DNA of 11,895 nucleotides from JAZLIC01 sp045617225 (lineage in GTDB: Bacteria; Bacillota; Clostridia; Monoglobales; Monoglobaceae), in NCBI GenBank assembly GCA_045617225.1, contig JAZLIC010000043.1, positions 1-11,895 on the forward strand, written 5' to 3'. The position numbers and the translations under genes are program-made. Below, piece after piece: positions 1 through 5,050 of the stretch. Position 1 is the first letter of the stretch, and each line of letters begins with the position of its first letter. The notes under the pieces are model-generated. The model was not told the DNA's origin. It saw only the letters and a program-made list of their open reading frames with translations, and ran no database searches.

Positions 1-2
1 AG

Positions 3-24
3 GGGCGGTCCCTATGTGGCCGCC
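3..24. repeat. Left copy of an inverted-repeat hairpin (GGCGGTC type)
   Basis: These 22 bases match the reverse complement of positions 336-357 at 21 of 22 bases (G19 where the partner predicts A). In the partner copy the unit folds on itself through GGCGGTC and GACCGCC around a 7-base loop; here one stem pair is altered. The two copies face each other and enclose the rest of the repeat cluster, as in a small non-autonomous element or a repeat island. The left copy starts almost at the window edge, so what precedes it is unknown. Confidence 0.75.
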
Positions 25-27
25 CGA

Positions 28-99
28 AATCCCACGCAAGCCGTACAGAAACTTGGCTCCATTGTGCAAAGGGAGCTGGCACGAAGTGACTGTGGGATT
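28..99. repeat. Hairpin-forming mosaic intergenic repeat
   Basis: AATCCCAC at 28-35 is the exact complement of GTGGGATT at 92-99, giving a 72-base unit that can close on itself. Inside it GGCTCC and GGGAGC form a second pairing. The wording (a GGGAGCTGGCACGAAGTGAC core) resembles mosaic repeats I know from gut Clostridia intergenic regions; that is recognition from memory, not a search. No reading frame here looks like a protein. Confidence 0.6.
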
Positions 100-131
100 G
101 TCAAAAAGATTCCGTTCTAAATCCCCTCCGT

Positions 132-146
132 CAAGCGTTCCGCTTG
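132..146. repeat. Small hairpin in the repeat cluster
   Basis: CAAGCG, a 3-base TTC loop, then CGCTTG form a perfect 6-bp stem. It is flanked by CCCCTCC and CACCTCCCC. It is probably another module of the mosaic repeat at 28-99 and not a terminator, because no T-run follows. Confidence 0.45.
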
Positions 147-188
147 CCACCTCCCCGTGAAATTCAAGGGGATGCAAGATTAAAGTTA

Positions 189-322
189 GGCGTTGGATGT
201 GCGGAATGGTCAAGACCATTCCCTACATTTATACGGGGAGGCAAGGTTTAGGCAGGGCGTTGGATGTGCGGAATGGTCAAGACCATTCCCTACATTTATA
301 CGGGGATGCAAGGTTTAGGCAG
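189..322. repeat. Two tandem 67-bp repeat units, each with a 20-bp palindrome
   Basis: Unit A (189-255) and unit B (256-322) are identical except for one base (G240 versus T307). A third unit begins at 323 (GGCGTTTGG) and then diverges, and a degraded partial copy precedes unit A at about 167-188. Each unit holds a perfect inverted repeat, GGAATGGTC-AA-GACCATTCC, at 203-222 and 270-289. The near identity of A and B implies recent duplication. Any ORF read across 197-469 is made of this repeat and is not a gene. Confidence 0.9.
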
Positions 323-331
323 GGCGTTTGG

Positions 332-363
332 AAACGGCGGTCACATAGGGACCGCCCGTTTTT
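332..363 (+). terminator. Hairpin with T-run, right copy of the inverted repeat
   Basis: GGCGGTC (336-342) pairs with GACCGCC (350-356) around a 7-base loop. The stem extends outward through AAAC (332-335) and GTTT (358-361), with C357 bulged. A T-run at 359-363 follows, so the unit has the form of an intrinsic terminator. It may stop transcription from an upstream gene outside the window, or it may simply be the right end of the repeat element that begins at position 3. Confidence 0.5.
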
Positions 364-388
364 AACGGCAAAAATTTTATTTTTGGGG

Positions 389-417
389 TTGTATATATGG
401 AAAATTTGTGATAAAAT
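389..417 (+). promoter_or_regulatory. Probable vegetative promoter of coaX
   Basis: A -35-like TTGTAT (389-394) and a -10-like TAAAAT (412-417) are separated by exactly 17 bases. Transcription would start near 424, about 29 bases before the coaX start codon, and just downstream of the repeat cluster. This looks like a housekeeping sigma-A promoter. It is inferred from consensus only. Confidence 0.6.
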
Positions 418-443
418 ACAGAAAAATCTTTTGAAGGGAAGAT

Positions 444-459
444 GTATCATATATGATAC
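444..459. promoter_or_regulatory. 16-bp perfect palindrome spanning the coaX start codon
   Basis: GTATCATATATGATAC reads the same on both strands, and the coaX ATG (453-455) lies inside its right arm. In RNA it could fold as a 6-bp stem with a TATA loop and hide the start codon; in DNA it could be an operator. A palindrome this long is only mildly surprising in 12 kb of AT-rich sequence, so the role is open. Confidence 0.3.
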
Positions 460-1220
460 TTGCGATTGATATCGGAAATACAAATACTGTAATCGGCGGT
501 TTTGATGGGGCCAAGCTTATCTTTACCGCACGTATTATTACAAATGCGGCTAAGACTTGGGACGAGTATGCGTCAAAGCTTAAAAGCGTCTTACTCCTTC
601 ATAATGCGGACAGCTCAAAAATTGACGGTTGTATTATATCTTCGGTTGTACCGCCCCTTACATCTGTTATGAAGAAGGCAGTTAATTTTGCATATGGCAT
701 AGACTCTTTGGTGGTGGAGCCGGGCATTAAAACGGGCATCAACATTAAATGTGATGACCCCTCATCTGTTGGCGCCGATATTATCTGCGCCTGTGTTGCG
801 GCACATAATATATACGGAAGTCCCTCAATGGTAATTGATATGGGTACTGCAACAAAGATTTCGGTTGTTGATAAATCCGGTGCATTTATCGGTGCGGTGA
901 TTGCTCCGGGTGTTATGATTGCTCTTAAAGCTTTATCAAGCGGTACTGCACAACTGCCGCAAATCGGACTTGAAGCACCAAGTTCGGCAATAGGTAAAAA
1001 TACTGTGGATTGTATGCGCTCCGGAGTTGTTTTCGGCAATGCAAGTATGCTTGACGGAATGATTGAGAGAGTGAACGCACAGATAGGCGAAAGCCTCCCT
1101 GTCTATGCAACAGGCGGTCTTGCTTCTGCCATTGTTCCGCATTGCAAAAGCGAGATTACACTTGACGAAAATTTGGTTTTGAAAGGTTTAAATATTATAT
1201 ACAAAAAAAATAAGTGTTAA
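453..1220 (+). CDS. coaX: Type III pantothenate kinase
   Basis: This 255-aa cytoplasmic enzyme phosphorylates pantothenate, the first step of coenzyme A synthesis. It belongs to the ASKHA-fold CoaX family and has the usual length. Visible motifs are the N-terminal phosphate loop DIGNTNTVIGG (residues 6-16) with acidic D6, SSVVPP (63-68), GADI (107-110), the second acidic loop DMGTATK with D129, GAVIAPG (147-153) and TGG (220-222). Type III kinases usually need a monovalent cation and resist CoA feedback; this is family knowledge. The start fits the family N-terminus, although the best ribosome site (GAAGGGA, 433-439) lies rather far upstream at 13 bases. A promoter at 389-417 serves it. The next gene follows after 53 bases with no terminator, so the two probably form an operon. 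Confidence 0.95.
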   Translation: MILAIDIGNTNTVIGGFDGAKLIFTARIITNAAKTWDEYASKLKSVLLLHNADSSKIDGCIISSVVPPLTSVMKKAVNFAYGIDSLVVEPGIKTGINIKCDDPSSVGADIICACVAAHNIYGSPSMVIDMGTATKISVVDKSGAFIGAVIAPGVMIALKALSSGTAQLPQIGLEAPSSAIGKNTVDCMRSGVVFGNASMLDGMIERVNAQIGESLPVYATGGLASAIVPHCKSEITLDENLVLKGLNIIYKKNKC

Positions 1221-1273
1221 AATATTAGTTTTATGCGTTGCATCATTTATTGAGCGACAGCAAGGAGGAAAAT

Positions 1274-1852
1274 ATGAAAACACAAAACAACTTTACTACA
1301 AAAAAGTTGGTGCTTGCGGCGATACTTACCGCTTTGGTGGTATTGTTGCAGGTTTTAGGCTCTTTTATTAAGTTTGGACCGTTTTCCATATCATTAGTGC
1401 TGATTCCGATAGTAGTCGGTGCGGCAACCTGTGGGAGTGAAATCGGTGCATGGCTGGGACTTGTATTCGGCGTGGTTGTACTGACAAAGGATTCGGCTCC
1501 GTTTTTGGCAGTAAACTTTTGGGGAACGGTTGCCACCGTACTGCTTAAAGGTGTTGCCTGCGGATATTTGGCAGCTATCACCTACCACCTGTTTTCAAAA
1601 AAGAGTGTTGTATTGGGTACTGCAATATCCGCCGTTGTTTGTCCTGTGGTAAATACAGGGGTCTTTCTTATAGGGTGCAAGCTTTTCTTTATGGACACTT
1701 TGGCTCAGTGGGCGTTGGCGGCAGGATTTGAAAATGCCGAAAGCTATATCATATTTGGTATGGTGGGGATAAACTTCTTGATTGAGATAGGAATAAATCT
1801 TATTCTCTCACCTGCGATAGTCAGAATATTAAAAGTAAGCCGTTCGGCGTAA
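1274..1852 (+). CDS. ECF transporter S component, probably for pantothenate
   Basis: This 192-aa hydrophobic protein would be the substrate-binding membrane subunit of an energy-coupling-factor vitamin transporter, working with a shared EcfA-EcfA'-EcfT module encoded elsewhere. About five or six membrane segments are visible, at roughly residues 12-32, 38-52, 57-72, 82-105, 112-136 and 158-185. The first helix carries a small-residue A16xxxA20 spacing of the kind that packs against EcfT. I chose ATG 1274 because AAGGAGG (1262-1268) sits 5 bases before it; an in-frame ATG at 1238 would add 12 polar residues and has no ribosome site. The substrate is inferred from the neighbour: coaX directly upstream uses pantothenate, so a PanT-like role is likely. 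Another vitamin cannot be excluded from sequence alone. Confidence 0.8.
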   Translation: MKTQNNFTTKKLVLAAILTALVVLLQVLGSFIKFGPFSISLVLIPIVVGAATCGSEIGAWLGLVFGVVVLTKDSAPFLAVNFWGTVATVLLKGVACGYLAAITYHLFSKKSVVLGTAISAVVCPVVNTGVFLIGCKLFFMDTLAQWALAAGFENAESYIIFGMVGINFLIEIGINLILSPAIVRILKVSRSA

Positions 1853-1866
1853 TCAATAATTACTAT

Positions 1867-1899
1867 AAAAAGAGGTTTTCTTCGGGAAGCCTCTTTTTT
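1867..1899 (+). terminator. Intrinsic terminator of the coaX operon
   Basis: A 10-bp stem (1871-1880 with 1885-1894) is closed by C-UUCG-G, a very stable tetraloop, and followed by six T residues (1894-1899). The preceding A-run makes it partly bidirectional. It begins about 15 bases after the S-component stop codon and separates that operon from the phage-like genes. Confidence 0.92.
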
Positions 1900-1902
1900 G
1901 GT

Positions 1903-1979
1903 ATGGAATAGGTAAAAATGTTCAGACCGTCAAAAGACCATCGTCTTTTGACGGTCTGAGCATTTTTTTAACATTCCAT
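1903..1979. repeat. 77-bp palindromic element 1, upstream of the scaffold gene
   Basis: The whole unit is one long inverted repeat. Its ends are ATGGAAT (1903-1909) and ATTCCAT (1973-1979). The core arms 1923-1938 and 1943-1958 are a perfect 16-bp match (CAGACCGTCAAAAGAC and its complement) around a CATC loop. AAAAATG and CATTTTTT flank the core, so it could terminate transcription from either side. Ends and core closely resemble the termini of the element at 3775-3962, so it is a short member of the same repeat family. It directly follows a complete terminator, so termination is unlikely to be its only reason for being here. Confidence 0.85.
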
Positions 1980-2006
1980 GTGTGGCACGCATTGGCATTC
2001 TTTATA

Positions 2007-2015
2007 TATTATACT
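2007..2015 (+). promoter_or_regulatory. Possible -10 region of the scaffold-capsid promoter
   Basis: TATTAT (2007-2012) and TATACT (2010-2015) are overlapping -10-like hexamers about 50 bases before the scaffold start codon. No good -35 sits 16-18 bases upstream; TTGGCA at 1992-1997 is too close. The promoter may therefore be weak, need an activator or use another sigma factor. Start of transcription would fall near 2018-2022, at the edge of the palindrome described next. Confidence 0.35.
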
Positions 2016-2020
2016 CGCCA

Positions 2021-2036
2021 CAGTAAGCGCTTACAA
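2021..2036. promoter_or_regulatory. cre-like LacI-family operator before the capsid genes
   Basis: GTAAGCGCTTAC (2023-2034) is a perfect 12-bp palindrome with the central CG typical of LacI-family operators. The 16 bases 2021-2036 match the CcpA cre consensus WTGNNARCGNWWWCAW at every position but the first two. The site lies just downstream of the possible -10 hexamers and upstream of the scaffold ribosome site, so a bound repressor would block initiation or elongation. Which protein binds is unknown; no regulator gene is in the window. Confidence 0.55.
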
Positions 2037-2061
2037 ACTAAATAAGGAAGGAGCAGTACAA

Positions 2062-2517
2062 ATGTTAGGATTTGGTACAACAAAAAATTCAATGAACCAA
2101 GTATCCGCAGAAGCTAACGGTTTACAAAACGTAAATTCGTCTGCTAAGGATGAGGAGCTTAAAGCCTTTATCGAAAAGAGAATTGACGAGGTAGAGATGC
2201 AGGTCAGGCAGTTCAAGCAGGCAAATCCCGATTTTGATTTAGAAAAGGAGATGCAGAACAAAACCTTTGCAGAATACCTTTGGAATAAGGGCTTGTCCGT
2301 TGAAGATGCATATCTTTTAACGCACAAAGAGGAAATTTTTAATAAGCTTCGCACCGAAACTGCATCAAGTATCGCCGCACGCCAAGGCAGGATTGTTGAA
2401 AACGGAGCAGGCAAGAGTACTCCGGTAATCGCTAAGAAAAATCCCAAGGATTTAACCGATGCTGAGCTTGAAGAAATTCTTGCAAGGGTACAGAGCGGCG
2501 AAAAAATATCATTTTAA
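2062..2517 (+). CDS. Putative phage capsid scaffolding protein
   Basis: This 151-aa hydrophilic protein is strongly charged and mostly helical, and lies immediately before the major capsid gene, the normal place for a scaffolding protein. A long charged helix runs over residues 28-55 (starting DEELKAFIEK), a second helical region over 60-105, then a Gly/Lys-rich linker (114-128). The short basic C-terminal helix ends in RVQSGEKISF, the kind of tail that scaffolds use to grip the shell interior. Scaffolds act transiently in procapsid assembly. No protease motif is visible. The start at 2062 is set by AAGGAAGGAG (2043-2052); an in-frame ATG at 1978 lies inside element 1 and upstream of the promoter and operator signals. 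The capsid gene starts 18 bases after its stop. The function rests mainly on position and composition. Confidence 0.65.
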   Translation: MLGFGTTKNSMNQVSAEANGLQNVNSSAKDEELKAFIEKRIDEVEMQVRQFKQANPDFDLEKEMQNKTFAEYLWNKGLSVEDAYLLTHKEEIFNKLRTETASSIAARQGRIVENGAGKSTPVIAKKNPKDLTDAELEEILARVQSGEKISF

Positions 2518-2535
2518 GAAAACAGGAGGTAATTT

Positions 2536-3774
2536 ATGAGTAACATTTTAAACACTCAGACAACAACCACAAACAACGCCGGTAACAATTTGACACCGGA
2601 AATGAAAACGTACTATGACCGTGCCCTTATACACTTTGCAACACCAAAGCTTGTTCATGCACAGTTCGGTCAGAAGAAGCCTATCCCGTCAGGCAGCGGT
2701 AAGACAATAGAGTTCAGAAAGTTCAGTCCGCTCCCTAAGGCTCTTGTGCCTCTTACCGAAGGTGTAACACCTAAGGGTAATCGCATCAATGTTTCTACCG
2801 TTGAGTCGACTGTTGAGCAGTACGGTGATTATGTAACACTTTCCGATATGCTTACACTGACCTCGGTAGACAAAGTGATAAGCGAAACGCAGAATGTGCT
2901 TGGTGACCAGGCAGGACGCACACTTGATACTGTTATCCGTGAGAAGATAAACGCCGGTACCAATGTTCAGTATGGTAACGGTAAGGCTGACAGAAGTCTT
3001 TTGGTAGGCGGTTCAAGCACTGCGAGCGATAACGACTACTTGTCTGTTGCAATGGTTAAAAAGGCAGTTGCAACATTAAAGCGTAACAACGCTCAGCCAA
3101 TGAAGGACGGTTGCTATGTAGCCATTATTCACCCTGATGTTGCAAACGACTTGACAAATGACCCTGAATGGAAGGAAGTAAAGCAGAATGTCGACCCTAA
3201 GGATTGGTACAACGGTACAATCGGCAGAATTCACGGTGTTGTTTTTGTAGAGTCTACGGAAGCAAAGATTTTCCATGCAGAAAATTTGAGAGACCCGGAC
3301 GCAATCGAGAGCGGTGATGCGCAGACACTTACTGTTGCTTCTGTATCCGGAAAGGTAATCACAATTGCGGAAGAATTGAGTTCCGATGATGCAACAGCTC
3401 TTGTAGGCAAGAGTATACAGATTGAGGGCTTTGATTATTCAATCACAGCGGCAGCGGCAGGTGATGCAGGTGCGGCAACAATTACGGTTGCGGAAACTTT
3501 GGACGCAAGTGTAGATGAGGACAGTATTATATATTCCGCAGGTGCCGGTGCAAACGGCAGAGATGTATATTCAACACTCTTTATCGGTCAGAACGCCTAC
3601 GGTGTAACAAATATCACGGGCGGCGGCCTTGAAACCATCTTGAAGCAGAAGGGCAGTGCCGGTACAGGCGACCCTCTTGACCAGAGAAGCACGGTAGGCT
3701 GGAAAGCGACACAGACTGCGGAAATTCTTTCACCTGAGTTTATGGTAAGGGTAGAAACAACATGCAGTTACTAG
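2536..3774 (+). CDS. Major capsid protein, N4-gp56 family
   Basis: This 412-aa protein would form the icosahedral shell of a short-tailed phage-like particle, with an HK97-type fold. The N-terminus shows the family pattern: a Thr/Asn-rich arm (1-18), a helix followed by RALIHFATPKLVHAQFGQKK (residues 29-48), the stretch SGKTIEFRKFSPLP (54-67), then LTEGVTP (73-79), and a long helical spine around 100-140. The P-domain sheet carries YVAIIHPDV (194-202) and HGVVFVES (233-240), and the C-terminus has LFIGQNAYGVTNI (348-360). Residues about 248-340 are Ala/Asp/Thr-rich beta-like sequence between conserved segments and look like an inserted surface domain. GGAGGT (2525-2530) sits 5 bases before the ATG. 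The frame is intact. The stop codon is immediately followed by element 2, so capsid expression can be capped separately from the neck genes. Confidence 0.9.
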   Translation: MSNILNTQTTTTNNAGNNLTPEMKTYYDRALIHFATPKLVHAQFGQKKPIPSGSGKTIEFRKFSPLPKALVPLTEGVTPKGNRINVSTVESTVEQYGDYVTLSDMLTLTSVDKVISETQNVLGDQAGRTLDTVIREKINAGTNVQYGNGKADRSLLVGGSSTASDNDYLSVAMVKKAVATLKRNNAQPMKDGCYVAIIHPDVANDLTNDPEWKEVKQNVDPKDWYNGTIGRIHGVVFVESTEAKIFHAENLRDPDAIESGDAQTLTVASVSGKVITIAEELSSDDATALVGKSIQIEGFDYSITAAAAGDAGAATITVAETLDASVDEDSIIYSAGAGANGRDVYSTLFIGQNAYGVTNITGGGLETILKQKGSAGTGDPLDQRSTVGWKATQTAEILSPEFMVRVETTCSY

Positions 3775-3962
3775 AGGGAATGTAAAAAAAGCCCAGACCG
3801 CTAAAAGAAAGAAAATGTAAGCAAAAAAGGTTGTCGAAAAATCTAATAGTATTAGATTTTTCAATGATATCTTTTAGCTACGAACAAGCTACACCTCTCG
3901 GCGTACTCTATGTACGCCTTCGGGTTAGGCTTGTCCGTTCTGAACATTTTTTCTTATTCCCT
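3775..3962. repeat. 188-bp structured element 2, after the capsid gene
   Basis: The element starts on the base after the capsid stop. Its ends are AGGGAAT (3775-3781) and ATTCCCT (3956-3962). Nested pairings are CAGACCG (3794-3800) with CGTTCTG (3936-3942, one mismatch), GCTAAAAG (3800-3807) with CTTTTAGC (3871-3878), an 11-bp hairpin (3837-3847 with 3851-3861), and an arm closed by ACAAGC (3884-3889) and GCTTGT (3929-3934). That arm contains GGCGTAC (3900-3906) paired with GTACGCC (3912-3918). Together these give a multi-branch fold followed by a T-run (3947-3952), so it may act as a terminator or attenuator. Its outer ends share the GGAAT, A-run, TCAGA(C/A)CG layout of element 1. No credible protein is encoded. 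Confidence 0.8.
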
Positions 3963-3994
3963 AATTAAAAGAAGAAAAAAGAAAGGAGCTTATT

Positions 3995-4246
3995 ATGGCA
4001 CAGAAAAAGAAGTTAAAATCACAGGTAGCAGAGCTTGAAAAGTTCTATGATGAGCCTGTACCGATTATGTTGATTAAGGACAACGCAAAATACAAAGATG
4101 ATTTAACTGTCACATTAAACGGCACAAACTATCGCTTGCAGAGAGGAGTGCAGATAATGCTTCCTCGAAAGGTTGCACTTGTGATAGAGCGCAGTCACAA
4201 GCAGGAGCTTGATGCGCAGGCATATGTGGACAGCCTGAAAGGGTAG
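3995..4246 (+). CDS. Small phage structural protein, function unknown
   Basis: This 83-aa protein sits between capsid and adaptor genes. It has a lysine-rich start, then a compact beta-type core: IMLIKDNAKYKDDLTVTLNG (residues 24-43), YRLQRGVQIMLPRKVALVIE (47-66), and a short helical tail. Small proteins with this layout (a KD..YKDD..V.LNG strand pair, an RG..V.LP turn and a helix) are common right after capsid genes in Firmicute phages. I infer a minor head or head-completion role but cannot name it. The start follows AAAGGAG (3982-3988) by 6 bases. The next gene begins 8 bases after its stop, so translation is probably coupled to it. Confidence 0.7.
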   Translation: MAQKKKLKSQVAELEKFYDEPVPIMLIKDNAKYKDDLTVTLNGTNYRLQRGVQIMLPRKVALVIERSHKQELDAQAYVDSLKG

Positions 4247-4254
4247 GGATTTGC

Positions 4255-5037
4255 ATGAAGATTATGAAGGCAATAGCCTTGGCAGACGGATTTTGCCCAA
4301 ATCCTTATACCCTGGAAGAAAAATTAGGTTGGTGCAACGAGGTTTCAAGCTCGCTCAGAAGGTCGGTAAAGAAGGTGTATGACACAATAGAATGTAGCGC
4401 AAGCACTGCCGAAGGCCTTTTCTTACCTGATGATATTGCCTTTGAAGATGTTGAAAATGTGTTTTTAGACGGTAAGCCATTAGGAAAGGTTGACTTCAGG
4501 ACTTTTGCATATTTGCCGCAAAAGAGGAGTCTTAATATGAACCTTAACAAGCCGGTAAAGCTTACCGTGGTATATCTGACAAAGGCAAAGCCCATCAGGG
4601 ATATAGAAATCTCGGGCGAATTTGATTTGAGCGAAAACCGAGCAAGTATTCAGGCACACCCTTTTATACCGGGCGACGAGATAGAATATGTTATTTTGGA
4701 GGACTCGGATGACGAGCCGGATTGGGAAAACGCAAACCGTTTTTATGTTATGGAGGCAGATGATAACGGAGTAACCTCAACCGATGACGCATTTGAGCCG
4801 CAGACGGGCGCAATTATGGTTATGCGCAGAATAATTGATGAGGAAACAGAGGTGCCGGCACCTTATGACAATATGTATGTAGAATACATTTTGGCTAAAA
4901 TGGCACTCTATCAACACGATTACTCGGGTTACAGCGCTCATACCGCTCAATACAACAACCTGTTTGAAGAATGCAGGCGAGAATATGCACAAAGACGCCC
5001 CTTAAACGGTGTGCAGGTCTTTAGAAATTTTTGGTAA
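4255..5037 (+). CDS. Putative head-tail (neck) adaptor protein
   Basis: This 260-aa protein probably joins the portal ring to the tail nozzle in a podovirus-like neck. Layout: an N-terminal helical part (residues 18-46), a beta-rich middle (50-205) with DIEISGEFDLSE near 114-125, and a C-terminal helical hairpin (about 208-250) with the pattern YVEYILAKMALYQHDYSGYS then AQYNNLFEECRREYAQR. That tail, ending in an aromatic FRNFW, recalls gp11-like or SU10-type adaptors, placed directly before a nozzle gene as expected. ATG 4255 follows a GGGTAGGG site (4241-4248); ATG 4264 is a less well spaced alternative. What is odd is that the portal such an adaptor should dock to is not in this window. The family call is by pattern and position. 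Confidence 0.6.
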   Translation: MKIMKAIALADGFCPNPYTLEEKLGWCNEVSSSLRRSVKKVYDTIECSASTAEGLFLPDDIAFEDVENVFLDGKPLGKVDFRTFAYLPQKRSLNMNLNKPVKLTVVYLTKAKPIRDIEISGEFDLSENRASIQAHPFIPGDEIEYVILEDSDDEPDWENANRFYVMEADDNGVTSTDDAFEPQTGAIMVMRRIIDEETEVPAPYDNMYVEYILAKMALYQHDYSGYSAHTAQYNNLFEECRREYAQRRPLNGVQVFRNFW

Positions 5038-5050
5038 GGGGGTAATGCGT

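Noticed and set aside
189..322. Tandem units as a CRISPR array
   Set aside because: Only two full units, directly abutting with no variable spacers, and no cas genes.
197..469. A 90-codon open frame before coaX
   Set aside because: It is translated from the tandem 67-bp repeat and shows the repeat in its protein sequence; no ribosome site, and it overlaps the coaX start.
599..1039. A 146-codon minus-strand open frame inside coaX
   Set aside because: A shadow of the well-supported coaX frame without start signals.
1983..1997. A sigma-54-like promoter: TGGCACG is a perfect -24 element followed by a GGCA
   Set aside because: The GG-to-GC distance is one base shorter than sigma-54 promoters require, and no enhancer-binding regulator gene is seen. 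Worth a glance only if transcription start mapping points here.
1978..2061. An upstream extension of the scaffold gene from ATG 1978
   Set aside because: It would start inside palindromic element 1 and read through the promoter and operator region; the ribosome site before ATG 2062 is clear.
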